Both the position numbers and the translations under genes were made by a program. The notes below the pieces were generated by a model, which saw only the letters and a list, made by a program, of their open reading frames with translations, was not told the origin of the DNA and ran no database searches. A stretch of 64,000 nt of DNA from JASHVB01 sp035523995 (GTDB lineage Bacteria > Pseudomonadota > Alphaproteobacteria > Acetobacterales > Acetobacteraceae): the NCBI GenBank assembly GCA_035523995.1, contig DATKPQ010000100.1, positions 1 to 64,000 on the forward strand. The letters run 5' to 3'. Shown one piece after another: positions 42,871-51,705 of this stretch; the stretch's first letter is position 1; each line of letters starts with the position of its first letter.

Positions 42871-45467
42871 AAGGCCGGCATGGCGCCGAGGCGGTCGCGG
42901 TCGAGCACGGCGCGATCCCTGGCGTTCATCGGCGGCGGATAGGCGAGATAACCACTCGACAAGGCGTCCTGGCCGAGGATCATCGGCACGAAGCGGGCGT
43001 CCTCGCCAAGTATTGTGTCGGTACCGAGACGGGCTGCGCCGACCCGGAAATAATCCCAGTAACGGCGTACCTCATAGGCGGTATGCGCCGGCTTCTCCAG
43101 GTCTACGATGCGCGACACCATGGTCTGGATATCTGCCGGCAGCGTTTCTGGAATCATGACCGCGAAGCGGTGCGCCGTGGCAGCGACGCTATCATTCGCT
43201 GCGTCCGTTTCGGTAGGGTCGCCCGCGACCGTGGCCAGGCCGCCCCGCGTCATGAACCGCTCGACGATGCGGATCTTTGATGGACGCTTTGGCGATAGCA
43301 AATACAGCGTGAACAGGTTCTCGATATCGGCTTCGGTCATTGCCGGCGTTGGAACCGGAAGCCCAAGACCTTGCAGCGTTTCGATCAGCACGGGATCCGG
43401 CGTCAGCCGCGCCAGTCTGAAGCGTTGCAGGGTCGCCTCCAGGCCAGGCTCCAGCAAAAGATGCAACGCGAAGCGAATGCCGTCCGCGGTGCCGCGCCGC
43501 GTGAACAGGCGCGTGGCAAACCGAATGAACAGACGGCGCCGATCTGGCGCGGTCTGCGTCGTGGTGGTGGCGGTCCCTGTCTGCAAGCGCTGGTTGATGG
43601 TTTCCCACAACGGATCAAGCGTCAGGCCGAGCCAGCTTGCCAGCCAGTCCAGCGCTTCGGCGGGAGTACTGCGCGGGTCGAACAGGTAACCGATGTCCTG
43701 TATCCGGCCTTCGATCTTGGTGTAGAATCCTTTGGGATTTGCCAGAAACCGTTCGACGAATGATGCAGATATCGGATCCTGGACGTAAACTGCCGGAAGA
43801 TATTGGCGCGGATAGGAGAAGCGCGGGTAATAAGCCCGCATCGCCTTAAGTTCCGGCGATGCGCGGCCGTTGCCGGAAAGCTCCAGCTTCACCCTCAGGT
43901 ACCGGCCCTTCGCCCGCTGCAACAGGACCTCCCACGTGCCACGCCCGGCTGGCGGCGGTATGGTTTTTGGGAACGCGTGGTACCAAGGCATTTCTGATCC
44001 GGCCGGACGCAGATAGAGCGGCGGCTCCTGGTTGAACGGTGCCTGCGGATCGGCAACGAGGGTGGGGTCGTTATCGGCGCTGGTCGATACGGTGACGGTG
44101 GCGCCTGGTGGGATGCAGGCATCGAGAAACACCTCGTCCCAGACACAATCGCGCGCCTTGCCGTCAAGAACGGGCGTCACCAGCACGGCATCGCGCGCGT
44201 AGGATGACTGATCGATCGCCTGCAGCTTCGCCCATCGCACGGCCTGGTCGCCGGCCGCCGCATTGCCGACGACGTCGTAGGAAACCGCCGCCACGCCCTT
44301 ATCGCGCCAACCAACCAGGGCGCGCCCACCGAACAGATGCATCGGCAGATAATCGCCACGCAGAACCAGCGCCAGCGCGGGCGTCAGGGTAACGTTGAAC
44401 GCCAGGCTCTGCCGGCCGAACCGATCGGCGGCGTAAAGCACATTGGTGTCCGGATTGAACGCGATGTCATGCGCGGCGACCGCGAGCGTGATGGCCTGCA
44501 GACCGCTGCCGGTATCGTCAGTAACGTCGGCCACGCCGCCGAGTGGCAGCGGCGTGCCCAGCATCGTGCTGAACCGGTAACGATAGACAATTGAAGCGAT
44601 CGTCGCGCCGGCAGTCGTTTTGGTTTCGGCTGTCCCATCCAGTATCAGGACGCTGCCGTCAGGAAGCCCCTCGATGGCGATCGGATCCGGCACCTGGACA
44701 GCAAACCCGGCCGGCCGCGGCAGCGGGGTTTCCGCATGCGGAGTCAGGTCATGCACCGACTGAAAACCGGACGGTTCGACGACGGTTGGCTCAGTCTGCG
44801 CCAAGGCGCGGAAGTCCCTGTTGAAGCCCCAGTAAGTGCGATTCTGGCGATCGAGTACCCAGCACCCGCCATCGGCCGCCGCCGCGATGTCGAAAGGCAC
44901 GAACGGCATCCCGGCGGCTAACAGCAACAGGGACGGCCGCGCACCCGAGGACAGGTCGAAGATCAACAGTCCTGCCGGCGCTGTAGGGTCCGGAGCGAAA
45001 CAACCGGCGACAAGATAGTTGTGATGCGTCACGGCAAGCCCGCCGAAAATCATCGGCGTCGGCAGGCGCGCAGCTCCAGTCGTGACGAAGGCACCGACGG
45101 GCTCTAACGACGACGCCATCGGTTGCGGCCATAGCGAGAGGACCTGTTGCGTGCCGCGGGGAAGCCAGAACAGACTTTGACGATCGGCGCCGATCCAGTA
45201 CCAGTGTCCCAACTGATCGGCGGCGGCGCCGCGCCGAACCGACGGATCGAGTGGACCGCCCGACCGTGGCGGCGGCACGATCGGCAGCAACGGCGTCAAC
45301 GTTACAACGTTCCCGGCGTCATTCCAGGAAAGCGCGGACCAGGCGCCGGGCTGCCCGTCTTCCAGGCAGCCAGTCCAGTCGGACTTGCCCTGGATAAGTT
45401 GGAAACGGGTCCCATTGACGTCCACGCCGAATGCCTCCTTCCCAGTTAGTGCCTCAACATTTGGCAT
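42867..45467 (-). CDS. Baseplate wedge protein: beta-propeller fused to P2 gpI-like tail domain
   Basis: An 866-residue protein. The N-terminal 500 or so residues show repeated strand patterns typical of a beta-propeller (PAGLLIFDLSSGARPSLLLL; PDGSVLILDGTAE; NPDTNVLYAADRFGRQSL). The last 280 residues form a phage tail protein I-like domain: PRFSYPRQYLPAVYVQDP, FVERFLANPKGFYTKIEGRI, LDWLASWLGLTLDPLW and RLFTRRGTADGIRFALHLL. Such proteins belong to the baseplate wedge, next to the J protein encoded upstream. The start is uncertain: ATG 45467 overlaps the end of the J gene by 14 nt and lacks a clear ribosome site, while the frame stays open to 45566. Confidence 0.8.
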   Translation of the reverse strand: MPNVEALTGKEAFGVDVNGTRFQLIQGKSDWTGCLEDGQPGAWSALSWNDAGNVVTLTPLLPIVPPPRSGGPLDPSVRRGAAADQLGHWYWIGADRQSLFWLPRGTQQVLSLWPQPMASSLEPVGAFVTTGAARLPTPMIFGGLAVTHHNYLVAGCFAPDPTAPAGLLIFDLSSGARPSLLLLAAGMPFVPFDIAAAADGGCWVLDRQNRTYWGFNRDFRALAQTEPTVVEPSGFQSVHDLTPHAETPLPRPAGFAVQVPDPIAIEGLPDGSVLILDGTAETKTTAGATIASIVYRYRFSTMLGTPLPLGGVADVTDDTGSGLQAITLAVAAHDIAFNPDTNVLYAADRFGRQSLAFNVTLTPALALVLRGDYLPMHLFGGRALVGWRDKGVAAVSYDVVGNAAAGDQAVRWAKLQAIDQSSYARDAVLVTPVLDGKARDCVWDEVFLDACIPPGATVTVSTSADNDPTLVADPQAPFNQEPPLYLRPAGSEMPWYHAFPKTIPPPAGRGTWEVLLQRAKGRYLRVKLELSGNGRASPELKAMRAYYPRFSYPRQYLPAVYVQDPISASFVERFLANPKGFYTKIEGRIQDIGYLFDPRSTPAEALDWLASWLGLTLDPLWETINQRLQTGTATTTTQTAPDRRRLFIRFATRLFTRRGTADGIRFALHLLLEPGLEATLQRFRLARLTPDPVLIETLQGLGLPVPTPAMTEADIENLFTLYLLSPKRPSKIRIVERFMTRGGLATVAGDPTETDAANDSVAATAHRFAVMIPETLPADIQTMVSRIVDLEKPAHTAYEVRRYWDYFRVGAARLGTDTILGEDARFVPMILGQDALSSGYLAYPPPMNARDRAVLDRDRLGAMPAL

Positions 45468-47769
45468 TGATGACGGGAACCGGAACGACGCTGACACCGG
45501 GTTGAGCCGGTTGTGCCAAGGTCCCAACGACGCTGCCGAGAGGACTGGCGGTGCCCTCGACGACAAGCAGCCCGTCGAGCCGCGGCAGTTGCAGGCCGGT
45601 GAAGGTGATTTCCGTCACCTGGCTGCCATCACTGCCCCCAAGCAACAGCGAATCCACGTATTCGACGCCTTCAATACGCGTCACCGCGGCTTCAAGGTCT
45701 TTGTCCAACAGTGTCTTGCGCAATGGCCAGCCGGCGCCGGTCGGCCCCAGACCCCGCAGCGACGACAGGTAGTTCTGCAGGCCCGTGGTCACCGCCTGAT
45801 TCACCAGATCGGGAAAGTAACCAGCCTGCACGGCAATTCCGACCGAGACATAGACGGAGGCATAGTCCGGACCACACACATAAACTTCCGTCGTTACCAA
45901 TCGGCGGGTATCAAGATAAGAGCAGACGCGGCCGAGGAATAACCGGTCCGGCGTCGGCCATAACGGATTGACCGGATCGGTCAGCGGCACAACCATCAGT
46001 GTCACGACCCCGGCAACGCCGTCCTGCGGCGGTGGACCGGGAACGAACAGCGGCAGGATATCGACGCGATTGATGTCAACGCCGGGCGTGTTCATTGCCA
46101 CATCGGCGAAGTCCTGCGCGGTCACCAGCCGGTCCTTGTTGCGGATGATCGACGGAATGTTTTGCTCAGCGTCGGCGACCGTCTGCGCCAGATCTCCGCC
46201 GGACGTCGGCACCGGGTTCGACACGCTGTAGCCGCCTTGCAACCGCGGATCGGTCGTGCTGCTGACCGCGCCGATCGCCACATTTCCCTGCGTTCCGCCG
46301 CCATATTGATAGCTTGCAACGATCCGTGCGCCAGCCGGCGGACGCGCGCCGTTGATGCCGTCGCCGAAGGTTATCTGCCCGGCCTCGGGATCGAGCTCGT
46401 AAACCATATCGTTGGGCCCGGCGGTGGTCAGATCTTCCATCTGCGCCCATGGCGTGACCACCGGCTGCGATCCCGTCGTGACCTGGGTTGTTACGGTCAG
46501 AGTGGTTGGCAACACGGGGCTGTTTGCGAGCGTGTAGCTCTGGTCGGGTTCTCCGGTGGCCGCGCCGACGACCTCGTTGACCACCGTCACTGCTTGATAG
46601 ATGAGCGTCGCGTTGACGCCGACCCAGACCAATTGCGCAGATGCAACCACGCTCGCGCCATTGGAGGTGGTGGGCGTGGGCAGGCGTATTCTGATCCAGG
46701 TCACGATGCGCGGGCCAATCGTGGGATCGTTCATGAGCGGTGGGAAATCTCCCGTCCCCTCGCTCATCGGGTCGCTGAAGGTCCAGGTCCCGATCTGCGC
46801 CGCCCCCGGCAACGGCAAAAGCACGACCCCAATCGAATCCAGCACGTCCGGGGCTGACAGCGGCGTCAGCGAGACATATTGCGCGGCGCTTACATCGGTC
46901 CCGATATTGGCGGGCATTTCATATATCAGATTTGGCGTGGGCGTTGTCTGAGTGGACAACTGCAACGGCTGCAGCGGGGGCACGCCGCCAACCAGTGATG
47001 GGACGATCCCCAGTGACAATGTCTGGTTGGCGATCACCGAAATAACATCGCTGGGCGCGCCATTCGCGGGCGCAAGCAGGGCGACATACAGCGCTCTATC
47101 CATCGTGTCGGAGACCAGATCGACGACCGGCGATGGAGTGGCCGCGGTGGGTGCCGTCATCTGCTCCGTGCTGTAGAAGGCCAACTGTACGGTCGCCGCC
47201 GAAGTTGTGGCGGTGCTGCCACTCGTAGTTGCGGATGTGGTGCTAGAACTTGTCGTGATGGTGGTGGTGGCTGAGGTGGTAGTAGCCGCCGCGGCCTCGG
47301 CAGCCAGTTGGATCGCCTCGTACTGGGTCTGGTAGGTTTGGTAATTGGGATCCGTGGCCGCGATCGGGCTTTTGTAGAAAATCATCGCATCAAGCGGCAA
47401 CACATTGACCGGGGCGGCGGTGACGAAGGGAACGCTGCCGGCAGCGACCGCCACGCCTTGCTCCAGCGCGAGTGCCTGCATCGGGCCGCTATCATTACTG
47501 ATTCTCACTATTCCAGTGGCGGCGGCGGCAGGCCGCAACGGAACGCCCAGAAGCTGGAGGAATTTGAGCCGATTGGTCTCGGGATACCGATTGGCCCGAT
47601 ATAACAGCGAATCCGTCAAGAAGGCAAACAGCTCAATCAGCGTGAGGCCGGGATCGCCCTCCAGCCCGTAATTGGTCCACTCGGGCGTGAACGACGGGAT
47701 ACGCGCCGTCGCCGCCGCAAGCAATTGCTCGAAATTGGTGTCGTCGAGAACGGGAACCGTCAGTGGCAT
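45454..47769 (-). CDS. Baseplate J-like wedge protein (Afp11-like)
   Basis: A 771-residue baseplate protein related to phage P2 gpJ/T4 gp6. The N-terminus (LDDTNFEQLLAAATARIPSF, then GDPGLTLIELFAFLTDSLLYRANRYPE) is diagnostic, and the C-terminal half carries the QVITFGDGINGARPP-like element and PSIIRNKDRLVTAQDFADVA of Baseplate_J. It forms the wedge ring that triggers sheath contraction. A low-complexity Ala/Thr/Ser stretch at about 158-194 interrupts the N-terminal half and is unusual. GGATAGGAT lies before the ATG. It follows the gp25 gene by 3 nt. Confidence 0.92.
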   Translation of the reverse strand: MPLTVPVLDDTNFEQLLAAATARIPSFTPEWTNYGLEGDPGLTLIELFAFLTDSLLYRANRYPETNRLKFLQLLGVPLRPAAAATGIVRISNDSGPMQALALEQGVAVAAGSVPFVTAAPVNVLPLDAMIFYKSPIAATDPNYQTYQTQYEAIQLAAEAAAATTTSATTTITTSSSTTSATTSGSTATTSAATVQLAFYSTEQMTAPTAATPSPVVDLVSDTMDRALYVALLAPANGAPSDVISVIANQTLSLGIVPSLVGGVPPLQPLQLSTQTTPTPNLIYEMPANIGTDVSAAQYVSLTPLSAPDVLDSIGVVLLPLPGAAQIGTWTFSDPMSEGTGDFPPLMNDPTIGPRIVTWIRIRLPTPTTSNGASVVASAQLVWVGVNATLIYQAVTVVNEVVGAATGEPDQSYTLANSPVLPTTLTVTTQVTTGSQPVVTPWAQMEDLTTAGPNDMVYELDPEAGQITFGDGINGARPPAGARIVASYQYGGGTQGNVAIGAVSSTTDPRLQGGYSVSNPVPTSGGDLAQTVADAEQNIPSIIRNKDRLVTAQDFADVAMNTPGVDINRVDILPLFVPGPPPQDGVAGVVTLMVVPLTDPVNPLWPTPDRLFLGRVCSYLDTRRLVTTEVYVCGPDYASVYVSVGIAVQAGYFPDLVNQAVTTGLQNYLSSLRGLGPTGAGWPLRKTLLDKDLEAAVTRIEGVEYVDSLLLGGSDGSQVTEITFTGLQLPRLDGLLVVEGTASPLGSVVGTLAQPAQPGVSVVPVPVINAKC

Positions 47770-47772
47770 ATC

Positions 47773-48171
47773 CTATCCTTGCAACTGGAGGGCAAAGTTG
47801 ATGCTGCTTGAACCTTGCGTCACGACAATACGAAATTGTACGTTGATATTAACCCACCGCGGATCGTTCGGGTTGGGATCGACTGATACGTCATCGATTG
47901 AAACCCGCGGCTCCCACAGCGCCACCGCCTGCTCTATGCTGTTCTGAATACGCTGCCGGGTCGTGACCGTGTTCGGAGCAAACAAATACTGTCGCAGGCC
48001 GCAGCCAAAGGTTTCGCGCATCACCCGCTCGCCGGCTTCTGTCATCAGAATGACCTGAAGCAGTTCCCGGATGTTGTCCTCACCCGACGAGACCGCCATC
48101 CGTCCGTCGGGGCCGACGCGCGGCGGAAAGCTTATGCCCTGACCAAGCAGGCTGGTGGCAGACCCGCTCAT
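47773..48171 (-). CDS. gp25/GpW-like baseplate protein (Afp9-like)
   Basis: A 132-residue protein of the T4 gp25 lysozyme-like baseplate family. It shows ISFPPRVGPDGRMAVSSGEDNIRELLQVILMTEAGERVMRETFGCGL, whose last part carries the conserved EAGERVMRPTFG-type motif, and then LWEPRVSIDDVSV. In contractile systems it anchors the first sheath ring to the wedge. The longer reading frame upstream is out of the conserved region; the start at 48171 follows the upstream stop by 5 nt. Confidence 0.9.
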   Translation of the reverse strand: MSGSATSLLGQGISFPPRVGPDGRMAVSSGEDNIRELLQVILMTEAGERVMRETFGCGLRQYLFAPNTVTTRQRIQNSIEQAVALWEPRVSIDDVSVDPNPNDPRWVNINVQFRIVVTQGSSSINFALQLQG

Positions 48172-48176
48172 GGCAT

Positions 48177-49715
48177 TCACCCGGAACCCGACAGCAGGCT
48201 CTTGGGGTAAGGAATACAGATCCGGAAAAACGCGATCCACCAGAAGCAAATATTCAGGATGATCACGAACATCAGTAACAGAAAAAATGCGACGATGAAG
48301 ATGATCTGAATCGAGAATGAACACATCCATCCGATACCCGCGGCGGCCGAGCCAACGACAGGCGGGGTCTGCATGATACCGCGCTCGCTGCCCGTCAGCA
48401 TGTTGATCTTCTCTTGCAGCGAGTTTGATATGATGAATGTGACACCATTGTTGAACTTGCGAATGCCCGCGAGACTTACATCCGTCGGCATCACGATGCG
48501 AATGGGGCGAGCCGGTGCGTCGGCATCGAAGAACGCCGCGAGCTGCAAGAGTTGCGATGGTTGACTCACGACCTGAAGCGGAGGGGAACATTGCGGGCGC
48601 TCATAGACGCAACGCAGCGCGTAAGTCTCGCCCGGGGTATTCTGCCGCGGCACCGTCAGCGTGGATACGGTATCGAGCGGCAGAGCATTCTGCACAGCAT
48701 TCGACAAGCCGGCGGTGTCGATCGACCCGGCTGTGAGATCGTAACTGCCGAACCCGAGCTGTGCCGGGGCCACATCACCGGCGGGTGTGGTCAGGGCGGA
48801 GCGCTGCGCCGACACGGCGCGTAGCGCGGCGTCCATGGCAGGCCCACCGCTGCCGACGGTTTGCTCCGCCAAAACCGCCAACAATTGCTGCTCGGCCGCT
48901 GACAGGTTCGCGCTGGAGCCGGCAGCGGGACTGCCGAGGGCGGCCGCGACATTTGGCAGGTACAGGACAAAGAAATCCAATAGGTCAAGCAGCATGTAAA
49001 CCGAGATCAGGGCGGTTGCCTGGGGCAGCGGACCAGAGCTGCTGTTCAAATGGACCTGGTCCGGCTTGGACAATGGCGTAATGAACAGAGCGCCGAATTC
49101 CTCCATGCGCACATCAATTGGGAAAGTGACATTCGGTGCCGCGGCTTGCTCGGCCGCGGTGAATTGGGCGTTGTAGTCGGCCACCGGCATCGAATAGACA
49201 TCGCCTGTCGCTACCGGAACGTAGCCGACATACATAGTGCGCTGGCCGCTGCCAGTGATCGGAAACAGCGGAAGGCGTTCCTCATTGGCCAGGACCAATC
49301 GGGGAGTTCCGTTGAGCTTCTGCCAACTTTTCGTAGTACCGTTGACAACCCACCCGTACTCGTCACTATTCAAGAACCGGCGCAGCACGAAGAACACACT
49401 CTCGCCGTCCGGTCGTTGCACGGTACGATCCGGAAAACCAGGCATGCGGCAGCAGAGCTCGGCTGTTACCAGGTAGTGGCAGCCATGTGCCGCCTGGAAA
49501 AGCTTCACTGGCGTGTCCGGCGACGGAGCGATGAGCAATGCCTTTAGTTGACTAGGATCGCTCGCGCCGGCGGCGGCTCGGAAGGTCGCGATGAAATTAT
49601 CGTCTGTGAGTCGAAACAGTTGAGGTTGAAAGAAATCGATCTGGCGCGCGCTTTGCAGCCCATTCTCCCACAGTGGCGCGGGCTTCAACCAATCGAACTT
49701 TTCGGCCATCATCAT
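48177..49715 (-). CDS. eCIS-encoded protein with C-terminal membrane-spanning region
   Basis: A 512-residue protein of unknown family, encoded between the spike and gp25 genes. Residues 1-230 are soluble and mixed alpha/beta (QIDFFQPQLFRLTDDNFIATF). There is a moderately hydrophobic helix at about 245-270. Residues about 465-501 are strongly hydrophobic (IIFIVAFFLLLMFVIILN, then ICFWWIAFFRICI), enough for one or two membrane spans, followed by a short PYPKSLLSGSG tail. No signal peptide is present. A membrane protein inside the structural operon suggests an anchor or lysis/effector function; in Streptomyces a CIS-encoded membrane protein, CisA, has been described, but I cannot show homology. 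Three tandem ATGs follow a TAGGAG ribosome site. Confidence 0.7.
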   Translation of the reverse strand: MMMAEKFDWLKPAPLWENGLQSARQIDFFQPQLFRLTDDNFIATFRAAAGASDPSQLKALLIAPSPDTPVKLFQAAHGCHYLVTAELCCRMPGFPDRTVQRPDGESVFFVLRRFLNSDEYGWVVNGTTKSWQKLNGTPRLVLANEERLPLFPITGSGQRTMYVGYVPVATGDVYSMPVADYNAQFTAAEQAAAPNVTFPIDVRMEEFGALFITPLSKPDQVHLNSSSGPLPQATALISVYMLLDLLDFFVLYLPNVAAALGSPAAGSSANLSAAEQQLLAVLAEQTVGSGGPAMDAALRAVSAQRSALTTPAGDVAPAQLGFGSYDLTAGSIDTAGLSNAVQNALPLDTVSTLTVPRQNTPGETYALRCVYERPQCSPPLQVVSQPSQLLQLAAFFDADAPARPIRIVMPTDVSLAGIRKFNNGVTFIISNSLQEKINMLTGSERGIMQTPPVVGSAAAGIGWMCSFSIQIIFIVAFFLLLMFVIILNICFWWIAFFRICIPYPKSLLSGSG

Positions 49716-49725
49716 CGCGCGGCTC

Positions 49726-50433
49726 CTACCAGATGTTGCCCATGCCGGGCGTATAGCTTGCGCCCACCACAGACGGCGTGATCACGGTCTGCGCCTGAAC
49801 CACGCCGGTGAATGTTGCGCTGGGCGTCGAGAACGTCATGCTGAGCGCGGTCATCTCGACATCACTGGCGTTGACAGTCAGCGTGGCGTTTGTCGTAAGC
49901 GTGATCCCCGAAGCATCCAGTTTCAGGTCGTTGCCGTTGCTGTCCTGCATTTCGATGCTGGCGGGACTGTCCTTCAGCGTCACCGTCTGGCCGCCGGGCG
50001 TAACCAGGGTGAGGCTCTCGCTGCCGTCGGTATCGTCCAGCGTGATGATAACGCCGTTTCTTGATCGAATCGTCTTGCGATAGTTATTGCCGGCGCTATC
50101 CATGGAATCCGGCGGCGAGTCCTTGCCATTCCATAACATGCCGACCACGTAGGGCCGGCGTGGATCGCCGCCTTCGAACACCACCAGGACTTCGTCGTTC
50201 GGATCGGGAATGATCCAGGTGCCGCGATTGTTGCCTGCCATCAGCAACGCCAGGCGAGCCCAAACCTGATAGCTGCCCCCGTTCGAATCCGGTGACCAGG
50301 GCAGCTTGACCTTGACCTTCCCCTGACCGTCCGGATCCCTGTTGTCCGTCACAAGTGCCGGATAGGCGCCATACAGCCGGTTCCGCTCCAACGCGGCTTC
50401 AAACACCGAATCCTGGTCCAAACCCCAGTTCAT
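49726..50433 (-). CDS. Spike protein, VgrG/gpV-like (Afp8 C-terminal part)
   Basis: A 235-residue baseplate spike. An OB-fold (AYPALVTDNRDPDGQGKVKVKLPW, then WARLALLMAGNNRGTWIIPDPNDEVLVVFEGGDPRRPYVVGMLWNG) is the gp5/VgrG/gpV signature. It is followed by a beta-helix-forming region (SRNGVIITLDDTDG; TLTLVTPGGQTVTLKD), which builds the trimeric needle. Hub and spike, fused in VgrG and Afp8, are separate genes here. ATG 50433 overlaps the hub stop by 4 nt (ATGA); a longer frame to 50475 lies inside the hub gene. No PAAR-binding partner gene is seen nearby. Confidence 0.9.
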   Translation of the reverse strand: MNWGLDQDSVFEAALERNRLYGAYPALVTDNRDPDGQGKVKVKLPWSPDSNGGSYQVWARLALLMAGNNRGTWIIPDPNDEVLVVFEGGDPRRPYVVGMLWNGKDSPPDSMDSAGNNYRKTIRSRNGVIITLDDTDGSESLTLVTPGGQTVTLKDSPASIEMQDSNGNDLKLDASGITLTTNATLTVNASDVEMTALSMTFSTPSATFTGVVQAQTVITPSVVGASYTPGMGNIW

Positions 50434-51518
50434 ACGCCAATCCCCGGTCGTTCGGCATCGAAGGTCGTGCGCCACCCATCCTGTAGCGTGAAACTATGGC
50501 GTGCCCGCGTGACGTAGTATGACCCTTCGAAAAAGGGCCCCAGTCCCGACAGCGACAGGTTCGCGCCGACACGGACTTTGATATTGCCGTCCACGACGCC
50601 GGTGCCACGAACGAACCCGCGCGCCCGTGCGCAATAGCGAGCCTGCGCCATGCTTTGCGCCTCCTCCTGCACAAACGGCGTCGCCCGCGCCACGGTGTCC
50701 TGATGCTGCGTCAACGCCTGGGCGAGTATCGTGCTCCCGCCACTTAACCCGGCGAGTTCATTGCCAAGGACTCCCTGGTCTGCCTGCGCGGTGATGGCCG
50801 CCTTGTCGGAGACGCTCCAACCCGTAACGCTCACCGAGCTGCGTTGCTGCGACAGATCCGCCAGCACGGAAAATTCGAGCAGGTCCTGCCCGTAGGTCAG
50901 GCTTACCTGGCCGGCGTCGCGGCGGGATCGTGCCTGAACATAAAGCGTGCGATTGTCGATCCAAAGCTCGGCGCCAATGGCAGCCACCCGCTCGCGCAGA
51001 AACGCGAGATCGCTCTGATTGAGCTGTACCAGAACCTTGTAAATAGGACCGTCAACATCGACCTGTGCGGTCAAGCCATTTTGCGAGGCAATCTGACGGA
51101 TGACGTCAGCGTCGCCGAGATTCTCAAACGAACGCGTATGCCGCTCCATTCGAAGGTCCTGTAGCCGATCCTCCGCGAGCACCAGGATCTCCGGAATGCG
51201 CGCGGACGGGTAGCTCGCTTCGATGCCGGTAATGCGCCCGGCGAAGATCGGGCCGGTCGCGCCGGGCGGACCGAATTCCACAGAAAAGGCCTTGCCGAAA
51301 TCGAGAACCTGGTGATCGAAATAGACGTAGTCAGAGGTGCCGCCACTGACCGGCCCCCAGTTCCGGAAATTTGCCTCACAGCGGAACAAGCCAAGCGTTG
51401 ATTCCTCAACCAGCAGCGACACAAGATCCTGCTCGGCCAGAAGCTGCTGAACCGTGCCGTCGACCCGTATCGTGGGCCGCGCGGAGTAAAGCAGGGTTTG
51501 TGAGCCGCTGTCAGGCAT
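50430..51518 (-). CDS. Baseplate hub protein, gpD/gp27-like (Afp8 N-terminal part)
   Basis: A 362-residue late-control-D-like hub protein. It contains RPTIRVDGTVQQLL and FRCEANFRNWG (first tube-like domain), then LAEDRLQDLRMERHTRSFENLGDADVIRQIASQNGL, the typical gp27/gpD element, and YVTRARHSFTLQDGWRTTFDAERPG at the end. It forms the trimeric hub joining the inner tube to the spike. AGGAC precedes the ATG. It lies 11 nt after the DUF5908 gene and overlaps the spike gene by 4 nt. Confidence 0.9.
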   Translation of the reverse strand: MPDSGSQTLLYSARPTIRVDGTVQQLLAEQDLVSLLVEESTLGLFRCEANFRNWGPVSGGTSDYVYFDHQVLDFGKAFSVEFGPPGATGPIFAGRITGIEASYPSARIPEILVLAEDRLQDLRMERHTRSFENLGDADVIRQIASQNGLTAQVDVDGPIYKVLVQLNQSDLAFLRERVAAIGAELWIDNRTLYVQARSRRDAGQVSLTYGQDLLEFSVLADLSQQRSSVSVTGWSVSDKAAITAQADQGVLGNELAGLSGGSTILAQALTQHQDTVARATPFVQEEAQSMAQARYCARARGFVRGTGVVDGNIKVRVGANLSLSGLGPFFEGSYYVTRARHSFTLQDGWRTTFDAERPGIGV

Positions 51519-51529
51519 CGTCGGGCGTC

Positions 51530-51688
51530 CTAATTCGCCATCAGGCGGCGCAACCGCCGGCGCTGCCGCTCCACCACCCGCTCGATATCCTCGGGCAACA
51601 GAGGCGGGGTCGGCGGTGGCGGCGTTGCAGCATCGGTCTTCGCGGCCGGCGCCGGGACGATCTCAAACTCGTTGATGATGACGGGCAT
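51530..51688 (-). CDS. DUF5908 family small eCIS protein (Afp6-like)
   Basis: A 52-residue protein starting MPVIINEFEIVPAPAAK, the unmistakable beginning of the DUF5908 family found in eCIS loci next to the LysM adaptor and hub genes. The middle is Pro/Thr-rich and the C-terminus strongly basic (ERVVERQRRRLRRLM). Its role is unknown; it corresponds in position to Afp6/Pvc6. AAGGAG stands 6 nt or so before the ATG at 51688. It would be missed by annotation with a minimum length of 60 residues. Confidence 0.9.
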   Translation of the reverse strand: MPVIINEFEIVPAPAAKTDAATPPPPTPPLLPEDIERVVERQRRRLRRLMAN

Positions 51689-51705
51689 GGTGTCGCTCCT
51701 TCCCG

